Assembly (NCBI GenBank): GCA_963768165.1
Contig: CAVYHJ010000028.1
Coordinates: 124,001 to 188,000, forward strand
Direction of reading: 5' to 3'
Origin: CAVYHJ01 sp963768165 [NCBI: uncultured bacterium]
GTDB taxonomy: Bacteria > UBP4 > UBA4092
DNA: 64,000 bases
In this document: piece after piece, positions 9,455 through 17,875 of the stretch
Position numbering within the stretch: position 1 is the first letter of the stretch
How the letters are laid out: each line of letters starts with the position of its first letter
Program-made: the position numbers and the translations under genes
Notes under the pieces: generated by a model
What the model saw: the letters and a program-made list of their open reading frames with translations, nothing else
Database searches by the model: none
Told to the model about the DNA's origin: nothing

Positions 9455-9495
9455 AAGAAAAAAATCCCCGGCGAGGGTTGCCTCGCCGGGGATTT
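9455..9495 (-). terminator. Intrinsic terminator of the 422-residue secreted protein gene
   Basis: Perfect 15-bp stem (9462-9476 pairing with 9481-9495) with a 4-nt loop, core CCCCGGCGAGG. Read on the minus strand it is followed by a run of T residues. It sits 24 bp past the stop codon of the gene ending at 9519. Confidence 0.92.
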
Positions 9496-9518
9496 ATATA
9501 TCCATTAAAAGTCAGACT

Positions 9519-10787
9519 TTATCTTTCTGAAGGTTTAATTATTGAAAAGTCTGTTACTCTTGGAACTGCCATAGAATCCATTGAAATATCCGGTGCAAGC
9601 GGTGCGGAAGTCACAGTATTCGTGACGACTCCAACAACTGTCGCTGTATAACCCTTGGAATCCGTAACAAGAACATTGGTCGTTCCTGCAGTTGAAGAAG
9701 GACTGAACACTCCACTGATAGAATCAATACTACCCACGGCAGGATTACTCAATGACCATGTATACGGTAGGAATCCACCCGTCGCTGTGAACGGAACACT
9801 CGCTCCACCCGGATGCACAACTATATTCGCGGGAGATACCGCTATGTAAGGCGTGACATCCGCACCGAGTGAGGCGCCACGACCAAAAAACCAATATGCG
9901 TCCTGGTTCAAAGCTGATCCCGGGAAGGCATTTTGATCAAATACGGCAACGAGATTAAATGGCCCGGCAGTAACAATTGCAAAGAACGTTGATTGGTTAC
10001 TTGCCGTTGAGTGCCTAAACGTAGAATCCTCACTAGCCGGTAAATCCAGTTGGATAATGGTCAAACTTGAATAACTTGGATATATCGCTTCATACACTGT
10101 AGTAACGTTTGCAATACTCGCATCAATAAGGGGTATGGTACCACTCGTTGTCCACACACCATGAGTAATTTGAGTAGTGTACCTACTGGCGGTTGTTAGC
10201 AGAGAAATATTATTTATCCGAACTAACTTGTCTAAATACGCCAGTCCACCGGTCTGTCCGGTTATATCCACCGACGTAACAGAAGCTAAACTTGAAATTA
10301 ACGTGGTGGGAATCGCATAACCGGTGCCTAGGCACGTGATATCACCTAAGACATCGCTGTCAGCTACACCAGAAATTTGAGCCGGGACAAATTCAAGGGT
10401 TTGGAAATATTGGTCAACGTACCCTTGGACTTGTACCAAGATTCCCTGTTTTTGTCCTGGAGTAGATCCCCCCCCTAAGTTTGCACTCCAGAAGGAATCA
10501 CCACCCTGCTGATAGATCCTCATTCCAACACCTGTGACAGGATCAATACCATCATACGAAAATGCATTGGACGTTTGAAGGGTAGTATCCTCTACTAATA
10601 TTAGTTGTACGGTGATGATATTCCAGTTTTGGTTTATCGTGCCGTTACCAACCCAATTGCCACCATCTAATGGATCACTCGAAAATATTCTAACATCGCT
10701 GGTTATTGGGGTAATCTGGCACCATCCAGTGGAAACCAGCAACATCAGTACACTGGAGAGAACTAACAATATAAATATTTTTTTCAT
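9519..10787 (-). CDS. Secreted protein with C-terminal Ig-like domain
   Basis: A 422-residue exported protein with signal peptide MKKIFILLVLSSVLMLLVST and a likely cleavage near GWC (about residue 23). Residues about 30-320 form beta-rich segments; one part (GILVQVQGYVDQYFQTLEF) resembles an OB-fold strand pattern, without certainty. Residues about 325-400 form a bacterial Ig-like domain, with IAVSPANIVVHPGG, FTATGGFLPYTWSL and GVFSPSSTAGTTNVLVTD as in putative-Ig surface proteins. It may bind cell-surface polymer or neighbouring proteins. It precedes no catalytic partner; the nearest upstream gene is a pseudopilin, 142 bp away. Confidence 0.6.
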   Translation of the reverse strand: MKKIFILLVLSSVLMLLVSTGWCQITPITSDVRIFSSDPLDGGNWVGNGTINQNWNIITVQLILVEDTTLQTSNAFSYDGIDPVTGVGMRIYQQGGDSFWSANLGGGSTPGQKQGILVQVQGYVDQYFQTLEFVPAQISGVADSDVLGDITCLGTGYAIPTTLISSLASVTSVDITGQTGGLAYLDKLVRINNISLLTTASRYTTQITHGVWTTSGTIPLIDASIANVTTVYEAIYPSYSSLTIIQLDLPASEDSTFRHSTASNQSTFFAIVTAGPFNLVAVFDQNAFPGSALNQDAYWFFGRGASLGADVTPYIAVSPANIVVHPGGASVPFTATGGFLPYTWSLSNPAVGSIDSISGVFSPSSTAGTTNVLVTDSKGYTATVVGVVTNTVTSAPLAPDISMDSMAVPRVTDFSIIKPSER

Positions 10788-10929
10788 ATTTTATCCACCT
10801 CCTCTCATTTAATTGTAAAACAAAACTTTAAATAACATTTTTATTACTCTAAACTACCTTTGTTACCCGGAAATTACAGAATTGTAAAATCCACGCAACA
10901 AAAGTGCCCAATTAAATTATCTTTTATTC

Positions 10930-11607
10930 CTAAGGTGAATTGGTTCCACCTGGTAACCTTACCACATACCCTAAAGAGACCGTCCCATTAGTCGGATCAT
11001 ACCAATACCGATAGGGTTGACAGACCTCATTGTAACCGTATGAATCACCGTTGTTGTACCAGAAATACCCATCCCCGCCTAATTGCGAACCCATTGATAA
11101 AGCTAAACTTTCTGCTGGACCTTCACTAAACAATACATAAGGGTATGGTGCATCTGCTCCATTTGGGCCGGTAATTTTTGCATAAGCCACATCCGTATCT
11201 GGATTGCCATCTGCTGTATTCTCAGCTATACCATACTCATATCCTTGCTTATTCCATTTCAATGGAAAATTTCCACTGCTAGCCGCTGGATCTATATCAA
11301 ATACATCGGTGGGAGTCGATGTTATATATGCAACGGGCGTTGTTAGATTAGTGGGGATGTCCCAATCGCTGTTGCCTGCTCCGTAATTGCTAGCATTTTC
11401 TAAAGGATACGAATTGTAATCTATATAGTAGGCTTCAAGAGCCGTAGCATCAGTTCTCAAACCTTCTTTCACATTGGCAACTTTCGCACGGATTTGTGCC
11501 TGTAGAAAATTCGGGATGGCAATGGCCGCCAAAATGGCAATAATCGCCACAACAATTAATAATTCAATTAGGGTAAACCCTTTTTTAGTTAGAAAATTAT
11601 TTCTCAT
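10930..11607 (-). CDS. GspG-like pseudopilin with WYDPTNGTVS tail
   Basis: Type II secretion/type IV pilus-like pseudopilin. The basic leader MRNNFLTKKG ends at the prepilin peptidase site, followed by FTLIELLIVVAIIAILAAIA, with Glu at position +5 of the mature protein and the usual hydrophobic helix to PNFLQAQIRAKV. I chose the ATG at 11607 because AAAGGTGG stands 6-10 nt upstream; a GTG at 11619 is also in frame. The globular part is rich in Asp, Tyr and Pro and ends with YRYWYDPTNGTVSLGYVVR, a tail shared with the pseudopilins at 11718 and 17876. It is too large (225 residues) for GspG proper. It may be a minor pseudopilin or a fibre of its own kind. Confidence 0.88.
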   Translation of the reverse strand: MRNNFLTKKGFTLIELLIVVAIIAILAAIAIPNFLQAQIRAKVANVKEGLRTDATALEAYYIDYNSYPLENASNYGAGNSDWDIPTNLTTPVAYITSTPTDVFDIDPAASSGNFPLKWNKQGYEYGIAENTADGNPDTDVAYAKITGPNGADAPYPYVLFSEGPAESLALSMGSQLGGDGYFWYNNGDSYGYNEVCQPYRYWYDPTNGTVSLGYVVRLPGGTNSP

Positions 11608-11717
11608 CGTTTTCACCACCTTTCTCTATCAACTTTAGGTTGGACTTATTACTTTAAAATTACACGCTTGTTAAATCTATATTACAAAAATATTTTACTG
11701 AGTTTATAATATCGTGT

Positions 11718-12437
11718 CTAGGGTGAAACCGGACCGCTGGATAAACGGACAATTTCTCCAATGGAAACGGTTCCATTGGTCGGATCATACCACATCCGAT
11801 AAGGGCCGGGAGCATGGGCTTCTGAAGAAACCGCTCCCGAATTCTCGTCCCAAAATCCGGATTCATTGGTTTGTTCATTTTGTGCCATTAATACTCCAGG
11901 ACCTAAACTGTATATGATATACCGGACATTTTCAATATCCGTATTATCCTGATCGGTATATACATCCGCAGATCTATCTCCTGGGTCGCTCGGATTGTCC
12001 ATATAAAGTTGAACATCAAAGGTACGTGGTGACGGCACAAAATAATCTCCCGTTCCACCCCAACCATTTCCTCCCGGTGCACGATATCCGATAGGCGTAA
12101 ATCCGACTCCCACCCCGTTAAATGAATTAAAAATATCATCCGGTATGCTGGTCATATACGCAATAGGAGTGGTCACGACAATAGGCAGACCGTATTCATA
12201 AGACAAAGAGGGTACATCGCCCACAAAAGAAGCCGGATAGGTATTATTATCCACGTAATAGGATTCTATGGCTGTTGCTGCGGATTGCATATTGCTTTTC
12301 ACTCTCGATACTTTCGCCCTTATTTGTGCGGCTAAAAAGTTTGGAATGGCAATGGCGGCCAGAATCGCTATAATCGCAACTACAATGAGTAACTCAATTA
12401 ATGTGAACCCCTTGCTATGCGTTTGATTCCAATCCAC
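11718..12437 (-). CDS. GspG-like pseudopilin with WYDPTNGTVS tail
   Basis: A 239-residue pseudopilin with leader MDWNQTHSKG, the cleavage site before FTLIELLIVVAIIAILAAIA, and PNFLAAQIRAKVSRVKSNM. The start is GTG, with AAGGAG about 12 nt upstream. The C-terminus YRMWYDPTNGTVSIGEIVR parallels the gene 110 bp downstream and the one at 17876. Internal Pro/Gly/Asp-rich sequence probably folds as the beta domain of a pseudopilin. It is likely a paralogue in tandem with the next gene. No assembly genes (ATPase, platform protein, secretin) are present in the window. Confidence 0.88.
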   Translation of the reverse strand: MDWNQTHSKGFTLIELLIVVAIIAILAAIAIPNFLAAQIRAKVSRVKSNMQSAATAIESYYVDNNTYPASFVGDVPSLSYEYGLPIVVTTPIAYMTSIPDDIFNSFNGVGVGFTPIGYRAPGGNGWGGTGDYFVPSPRTFDVQLYMDNPSDPGDRSADVYTDQDNTDIENVRYIIYSLGPGVLMAQNEQTNESGFWDENSGAVSSEAHAPGPYRMWYDPTNGTVSIGEIVRLSSGPVSP

Positions 12438-12689
12438 CTGGTCCGTTGACTCCTTCGTTTGAAAATAAGTGATATATTATACACTCTTCTTACCTTTTCA
12501 ATAAAGATAAATGACCTCTTGTTACATTAATAAAGTTTGAACATAGTTTAGTACGTCAAAACGCTCTTGTCAAGTCTTTTTTTTAGACCGGTTTACCGGT
12601 TGTTATTGAATTTTCATATAATATGTCAAATACCCTCTATTTCCCTTATTCAACCTCATTCTTACACCTCAAAACACTGCCCCTTTAGG

Positions 12690-12731
12690 GGATTTGCAAT
12701 GAACGAGACCCGTCTCGTTCATTGCAAATCC
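12690..12731. repeat. 42-bp near-continuous perfect palindrome
   Basis: Two perfect 20-bp arms (12690-12709 and 12712-12731) separated by only CC. The left arm reads GGATTTGCAATGAACGAGAC. It lies in the 358-bp gap before hisS, where no gene is visible. There is no T-run on either side, so it is not a normal terminator. The rest of the gap (12438-12689) is AT-rich with no other clear feature. Confidence 0.9.
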
Positions 12732-12795
12732 AGATAGTTTGGAAAGATGAAGAAATTTACAGGGAGAAGGAAATTCGATATAGTTAATCCAACTT

Positions 12796-14070
12796 ATGAG
12801 CCAAAAATATAATGCGCCACGGGGTACACAAGATGTTTTACCGCCGGATTCGGGTTTATATCAATATATTGTAGATACCGCCCGCCGGGTTTTTGGGTTA
12901 TACGGCTACAAGGAAATCCAGACTCCGATTTTTGAACATACCGAATTATTTGTTCGCGGAGTCGGAGAAGCCACGGATGTCGTCACCAAAGAAATGTATA
13001 CTTTTCTAGATAAAAAGGGACGTTCCTTGTCTTTACGACCGGAGGGCACCGCCGGAGTTATCCGTTCTTATCTGGAACATAACCTGGGCGCGCAAAATCC
13101 TATCAATAAATTGTATTATGTTGGCCCGATGTTTCGCTATGAACGTCCTCAAGCCGGTCGGTTACGCCAACACACCCAAATCGGTGCGGAGTGTATCGGG
13201 TCTTCTCAACCCACATTGGATGTGGAAGTAATCGCCATGTTCCAAAACTTCGTCAACTCCTTGGGATTAAAAGATGTCACATTATTATTAAACAGTCTCG
13301 GTGATACTCATTGTCGTCCTAAATATCGTGACACTCTACAAAATTATTTCAAGGATAATCTTTCGAATCTGTGTAAAGACTGCAATGAACGCTTTGAGAA
13401 AAATCCCTTGCGAATCCTCGACTGTAAAAACGAGTCCTGCCAAGTGATTGTCCAAAAATCTCCGGTCATGCTGGATTACCTATGCGACGATTGCAAAACG
13501 CATTTTGATACCATCCAAAAATCACTCAAAGATTTAAATATCAAATTTACTCTTGCCCCCTTGCTAGTACGCGGATTGGATTATTATACAAGGACACTTT
13601 TTGAATTTCAGGTTTCGACTCTTGGCGCGCAAAATGCGATTGGGGGCGGCGGACGGTACGATAATCTGGTTGAAGAATTGGGCGGCGCACCAACCCCGGC
13701 ATTGGGTTTTGGATTAGGCATTGAACGATTGGCATTGACCCTCAAAGCACAAAATATAAAAATTCCTCAATCAGTAAAATCTCCGATAGCTCTCGTGGCG
13801 CAAGGCGTAAATTGCATTCAAAGAGTCCTTCTCTTATCTGAAGAACTCCGACAAAATGGGATTCCCGTTGAGTTGGATCACCGTTTCGGCTCATTCAAAT
13901 CCCAACTTAAATTCGCGGATAAATTAGGTTCGACTCATGTTTTGATATTGGGAGAAAATGAACTTGCAAAAAATGTAATTCTTCTGAAAACCATGTCCAC
14001 TGGCGACCAGCAAGAAATCCCTCTGGACCAAATTGTTGAGGCACTCAATAAACTTAAACCAAACTTCTAA
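12796..14070 (+). CDS. hisS: Histidyl-tRNA synthetase
   Basis: Class II synthetase that loads histidine onto tRNA-His. The 424 residues match the bacterial enzyme. Motif 1 region (YNAPRGTQDVLPPDS), motif 2 (GPMFRYERPQAGRLRQHTQI), the histidine-binding loop GLDYYTRTLFEFQ and motif 3 (ALGFGLGIERLAL) are all in place, and a C-terminal anticodon domain begins at about residue 330. No Shine-Dalgarno precedes the ATG. A TATAGT box sits at 12779-12784, 11 nt before the start, which suggests a very short or absent leader. Confidence 0.96.
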   Translation: MSQKYNAPRGTQDVLPPDSGLYQYIVDTARRVFGLYGYKEIQTPIFEHTELFVRGVGEATDVVTKEMYTFLDKKGRSLSLRPEGTAGVIRSYLEHNLGAQNPINKLYYVGPMFRYERPQAGRLRQHTQIGAECIGSSQPTLDVEVIAMFQNFVNSLGLKDVTLLLNSLGDTHCRPKYRDTLQNYFKDNLSNLCKDCNERFEKNPLRILDCKNESCQVIVQKSPVMLDYLCDDCKTHFDTIQKSLKDLNIKFTLAPLLVRGLDYYTRTLFEFQVSTLGAQNAIGGGGRYDNLVEELGGAPTPALGFGLGIERLALTLKAQNIKIPQSVKSPIALVAQGVNCIQRVLLLSEELRQNGIPVELDHRFGSFKSQLKFADKLGSTHVLILGENELAKNVILLKTMSTGDQQEIPLDQIVEALNKLKPNF

Positions 14071-14085
14071 TAATTCATAAATTAC

Positions 14086-14943
14086 TTATGCTGCGGACTG
14101 GAAAATCGGTATAAGAGATTTGGCTTTAGATTGTAGTTGAGAACGTTCGGTTTCGGTCAAAGGGGTAAATCCTTTACACAAGATATCCAATGCCATTCTA
14201 AACAATTTTTCATCCCCGGGAGGGAGCAGGGCGGTGACCGGTTCGGAGAGAGTAAATCGCAGTGCCAGCTCTGCCAATACCGGCTCGTCTATGGGTTCAT
14301 ACCAGCATTTGGGATGAGGATGAGACTTTACATTTTCCGGCCATTTCGTTTTTGCCATAGATTTGAGCGCCAATAGACCCATATTTTTCTTGCGCGCGGC
14401 ATCCCGGATTTGCGAACCAAAATTACCAGAATAGTAGGTCACAAAATTTACTGGAAATAACACCGTATCAAAATCAAATTGGTTAATGGCATATAAGGCA
14501 GATTCAATATCATGAACTGAAAAGCCGATATAACGAATCAAACCATCTTTTCGTGCTTGAATAAAGGTCTCAATGGCTCCGCCGGACCCTAAGGCTTCTT
14601 TGGTCTCCTGCAGATTCGCCAACCCATGAATTTGGTAAAGATCAAAATGGTCAGTTCGGAGTTTTCTCAACGATTCGTATAATTCTTTTTGCGCCTCCAC
14701 TTTATTACGTTGGGTGGTTTTACAGGCAAGGAATACCTTTTGGCGATAAGAATCCAATGCCGGACCCAGACGTTCTTGGGCGTTTCCGTAGGTTGGAGCG
14801 ACATCGAAATAATTGATTCCCCTATCAATCGCTTTCGAGACCAAAGAGTAGGCGTGATTCTGGGTTTCATTGGAAACCAGTATTCCGCCGAATCCCAATA
14901 TGGAAAGCTTTTCATTGGTTTTGCCAAGTACGCGTTGTTCCAT
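14086..14943 (-). CDS. Aldo/keto reductase
   Basis: NAD(P)H-dependent oxidoreductase with an (alpha/beta)8 barrel, reducing aldehydes or ketones; the substrate is not deducible. The catalytic tetrad can be followed: Asp and Tyr in YFDVAPTYGNAQ, Lys in LACKTTQR and His in YQIHGL. The 285-residue length is normal for the family. The start region ORF (MEQRVLGKTNEKLSILGFGG) matches the family opening. It converges with hisS, 15 bp away. No cysteine cluster is present at the C-terminus, unlike the reductase at 28232. Confidence 0.9.
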   Translation of the reverse strand: MEQRVLGKTNEKLSILGFGGILVSNETQNHAYSLVSKAIDRGINYFDVAPTYGNAQERLGPALDSYRQKVFLACKTTQRNKVEAQKELYESLRKLRTDHFDLYQIHGLANLQETKEALGSGGAIETFIQARKDGLIRYIGFSVHDIESALYAINQFDFDTVLFPVNFVTYYSGNFGSQIRDAARKKNMGLLALKSMAKTKWPENVKSHPHPKCWYEPIDEPVLAELALRFTLSEPVTALLPPGDEKLFRMALDILCKGFTPLTETERSQLQSKAKSLIPIFQSAA

Positions 14944-15006
14944 AACAATATTCTAACTTCATTCTGTTAAAATAGAAAGCTTTAGGAAGAAAAAATGGGG
15001 GGGATA

Positions 15007-15951
15007 TTATTTTTTCTGGTACCAATTTGGGTTCTGCTTAAACCAGTCAGCAGTACGGCGTAGACCTTCCTCAAAATCAACCTTGGGAGTCCAGCCGAGT
15101 TCTTTTTTGATTTTATCGGCTTTGAGATAGATTTGATCTACTTCGCCAGGCCGTTCGGGAGCATAGTTGGCATTATGGGGAAATCCGGTAATTTTCTTGA
15201 GCGTATCATAAATCTCATTGACCGAAATTGGTTTTCCCCAACCGAGATTAAAGATTCCCTGTTTTTCTGTTTTTAATGCCAATAAATTGGCTTCCACGAC
15301 ATCCCCAATAAATACATAATCCCTCGTTTGTTCGCCATTGCCATAGATGGTAGGCGTTTTGCCGGTTAACATGTAACCGATAAATATGGCATTAACCCCC
15401 GCTTCTCCATAGGGATTCTGAAAAGGGCCATAGACATTGGGATAGCGCAAAATCACATAATTCAACTTATACAAATGCGCATACAGCTCGACATAATGTT
15501 CCACGGTGTGTTTGGAAATTCCATAAGGCGCCAAGGGATGAATCGGATGGTTTTCATCAGCAGGCAGGTATTGCGGCTCCCCGTAAACCGCCCCTCCTGT
15601 TGAAATGTAAATAATTTTTTTTACCTTATATTGGCGGCAATTTTCCAATAAGTTCAGGGAACCCAGGATATTAATCCGGGCGTCATAGATCGGTTCTTCC
15701 ACCGATTTGCGGACATCAATCTGGGCGGCATGATGGTCTATTACATCGAATTTTCCCTTTTTGAAAACGGATTCCAACGCCGGGTCCGTGATATCCAATT
15801 TATGGAACTCCGCCTGAGGGGGGATATTTTTTTCGTTGCCGGTGGCTAGATTATCTACAATGGAAACTTTGTGTCCCTCGGCTATAAACCGTTTGGCCAC
15901 TTGAGATCCGATAAATCCGGCACCGCCGGTAACTAGAATATTTAATGACAT
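15007..15951 (-). CDS. NAD-dependent nucleotide-sugar epimerase (GalE-like)
   Basis: Extended SDR enzyme for interconverting nucleotide sugars, most like UDP-glucose/UDP-glucuronate 4-epimerases. The Rossmann motif GGAGFIGSQ is at the N-terminus, the catalytic Ser lies in YISTGGAVYGEP and the Tyr-Lys pair in YGISKHTVEHY. The nucleotide-sugar site is marked by LRYPNVYGP and a C-terminal KELGWTPKVDFEEGL. The length (314 residues) fits. It is a paralogue of the epimerase at 6669, without the Cys-pair insertion. It is likely to supply sugars for surface polysaccharide. The 249 bp beyond its start, up to the DUF2306 gene, holds AT-rich sequence in which I see no gene. Confidence 0.9.
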   Translation of the reverse strand: MSLNILVTGGAGFIGSQVAKRFIAEGHKVSIVDNLATGNEKNIPPQAEFHKLDITDPALESVFKKGKFDVIDHHAAQIDVRKSVEEPIYDARINILGSLNLLENCRQYKVKKIIYISTGGAVYGEPQYLPADENHPIHPLAPYGISKHTVEHYVELYAHLYKLNYVILRYPNVYGPFQNPYGEAGVNAIFIGYMLTGKTPTIYGNGEQTRDYVFIGDVVEANLLALKTEKQGIFNLGWGKPISVNEIYDTLKKITGFPHNANYAPERPGEVDQIYLKADKIKKELGWTPKVDFEEGLRRTADWFKQNPNWYQKK

Positions 15952-16248
15952 TAGGACAATTATTATTCAGAATTTATACTCTCCTGTCAAATAATAATTC
16001 CAGGAGTTTCGGAAAATATTCAATTATATGTATTATTGACAATGTTCATAATACTGATATAGCATAATTTAAGCGAGGAGAGAGTCTGGTTAATTGATTA
16101 TTCTCCGGTTTTGAGTATCTAACCAATTGATGAATTTGTAGTATGAAGAGCAGTATTTGTAATCGATAGAGCTGTTATACCTGTTGATGATTTCAGTAGT
16201 GTGATGCATGACCAGTCACACACTATCTACTCAAGGAGAATAGAATAT

Positions 16249-16875
16249 ATGCTATCCAAAGAGGGTGCCCCCATAACTGCCGGAAACTCGTTCAAGATGA
16301 AACATGTGGTATTGATTATATTCGGACTGATGACCCTGTATGTCCTGCTCACCCGGGATTTAACGTTACTCGATCCCCACTCCTTCCTGCGACAACGTTA
16401 TGCGCCGATTCCCTTGTTGATGATGATTCATGGCATACCGGGAGCATTGGCTTTATTCCTTGGTTATTTCCAGTTTTCAGACCGGATTCGAAAGAGATAT
16501 TTACAGGTGCATCGGGTGATGGGTCGCATCTATGTTGTGAGTGTGTTAATCTCGGCACCGGTTTCAATTTTAGTCAGCCTTTATCTTGGGACACCGACCT
16601 TATTAATGGCTTCCATTATCCAGTCTATCGGCTGGATAGTGACCACCGGCACCGGGCTTTATTGCATTCGAACACACAATATCCAACAACACCGCGAATG
16701 GATGACTCGCAGTTACCCGTTTGCAATGGTGTTTGTTTTTGTCCGCACCATTACTGCCATTCCTGCAGTCAATCATATGGGTCAACTCGGAGTGATTACC
16801 ACGGTATGGAGTGTCCTTGCCACAGCCTGTTTTCTACCGTCGTTTATCATTGCCTGGCAGGGATTGGCAGAATGA
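16249..16875 (+). CDS. DUF2306-like membrane protein
   Basis: Integral membrane protein of about 208 residues with several helices: residues about 18-35 (VVLIIFGLMTLYVLLT), 55-75, 90-115, 125-150 and 165-200. The segments PIPLLMMIHGIPGALAL and RYLQVHRVMGRIYVVSVL fit DUF2306, a family with conserved His residues. I chose the ATG at 16249 because AAGGAGAA lies 8 nt before it; the longer frame from GTG at 16201 lacks a ribosome site. The final residues IIAWQGLAE run directly into a Kelch-repeat remnant in another frame, so the last turn may have been altered by that junction. Confidence 0.75.
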   Translation: MLSKEGAPITAGNSFKMKHVVLIIFGLMTLYVLLTRDLTLLDPHSFLRQRYAPIPLLMMIHGIPGALALFLGYFQFSDRIRKRYLQVHRVMGRIYVVSVLISAPVSILVSLYLGTPTLLMASIIQSIGWIVTTGTGLYCIRTHNIQQHREWMTRSYPFAMVFVFVRTITAIPAVNHMGQLGVITTVWSVLATACFLPSFIIAWQGLAE

Positions 16876-17227
16876 TGTTTGGGTACTCAGTAATGCCAAT
16901 GGTCTAGGTGGAACGCCCGTTTGGACACAGCTTTCTCCGAATCCCGACCCTTTAATTGGTTACCCCATGCCACGATCAAGTCATACGGCGGTCTACGATA
17001 ATACCAATAATCGGATGACGATCTTTGGGGGAAGTAATGGTAGTACTACTCTAAATGATTCGTGGGTGTTTCGACCTTCTGTTGCCACTGCACCGAAAAA
17101 CACCACTGATGTAAAAATTCACTGGGAACTCTTTGATCGAGAAGAATATATACCTGCTATCTCCAACAGATCATTCTTAAACAATTTTGATATGGATAAG
17201 CCAGAAAATCGGAAACAAGAAAAATAG
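16865..17227 (+). pseudogene. Remnant of a Kelch-repeat protein
   Basis: A reading frame with no plausible start of its own, overlapping the end of the membrane protein gene in a different frame. From 16871 it encodes NDVWVLSNANG, then WTQLSPNPDP, SSHTAVYDNTNNRMTIFGG and LNDSWVF: one Kelch blade plus the start of the next. Kelch proteins need several blades, so this is a decayed or truncated fragment. After about 17080 the frame (to residue QEK at 17227) no longer looks like Kelch. The gene's missing upstream part suggests a deletion or recombination at about 16865. Confidence 0.7.
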
Positions 17228-17257
17228 GAAAACATATTTTAGAAAAAAGAGTAGGTT

Positions 17258-17301
17258 AAAAAAACAGTAGGATTGTTCGGATGGCCTGTCCAAACAATCC
17301 T
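17258..17301 (-). terminator. Intrinsic terminator of the 114-residue gene
   Basis: Arms of 13 nt, 17269-17281 and 17289-17301, with 7 nt between. The one non-Watson-Crick pair becomes G-U only in minus-strand RNA, and a T-run follows on that strand. It lies 24 bp after the stop codon at 17326. Confidence 0.85.
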
Positions 17302-17325
17302 TGCTGAAAAAGTCACCCGCCCAGA

Positions 17326-17670
17326 CTAGGACATAGTGGGCGGAGTATTGGTGACGGTCGGTGGAGTTCCCGAATGATTGACAAGGAACTTGATATAGAC
17401 CCCGACATAGAGATTAAACCCGGACTCTTGTAAACTTTGAGTCTTGGCATAATCTGTCCAAGCCGTTCTGACCGTACTGGTTTCGGCATGCCAGGCACTG
17501 ACCGCGTCAGTAAAATACCCGCGGATTACCTGTTGTGCCGCAGTGTCCGGATTGGCAGGAATCACGTACCTACGCACGTAATTGATTCCTTTCCAACTGG
17601 AGTAGACAATCGCATTACCGACTTGTCCACTCGCGCTAAAACTAAATAACGGTGATGTCACTTTTGCCAT
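17326..17670 (-). CDS. Small conserved protein, phage-like in style, function unknown
   Basis: A 114-residue protein opening MAKVTSPLFSFSASGQVGN, then VYSSWKGINYVRRYVIPANP, with TAAQQVIRGYFTDAVSAWHA in the middle. Similar short proteins occur as lone genes or in phage-derived regions of many bacteria, but I cannot give a function. I chose the ATG at 17670 because AAAGGAGG stands 8 nt before it; the longer frame upstream lacks one. It has its own terminator. The 5' region (17671-17820) has some base-pairing potential (GCACCG with CGGTGC) that may shape the leader. Confidence 0.6.
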   Translation of the reverse strand: MAKVTSPLFSFSASGQVGNAIVYSSWKGINYVRRYVIPANPDTAAQQVIRGYFTDAVSAWHAETSTVRTAWTDYAKTQSLQESGFNLYVGVYIKFLVNHSGTPPTVTNTPPTMS

Positions 17671-17826
17671 TGTTCGATCCTCCTTTCCAAGATAAATCTG
17701 GTTCCGGCACCGCGCGGTCACCGGTGCATCACCCATCTTGCCGATGATGTAATTCCAGCATGACACGTGAACGGGAAAGGCTCTGTCCCCGCAATCCTAG
17801 GAATGGCAGGCAGTGAAAATTGTTTC

Positions 17827-17855
17827 TTGACTTTTTAGGTGGTTAAGAATACATT
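17827..17855 (+). promoter_or_regulatory. Sigma-70 type promoter of the third pseudopilin
   Basis: TTGACT at 17827-17832 and TACATT at 17850-17855, with a 17-bp spacer. It lies 20-35 bp before the start codons of the pseudopilin gene. Confidence 0.65.
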
Positions 17856-17875
17856 CTTATATATAAAAATAGGAT

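Noticed and set aside
16811-17227. Independent 138-residue gene
   Set aside because: The start overlaps another gene in a different frame and the product is just one Kelch blade without signal peptide or ribosome site.
17700-17830. Possible cobalamin-type riboswitch (GGGAAAGG, CTGTCCCCGCAA on the plus strand)
   Set aside because: Only short pieces resemble the consensus, the order and the B12 box do not fit, and the downstream genes have no link to cobalamin.
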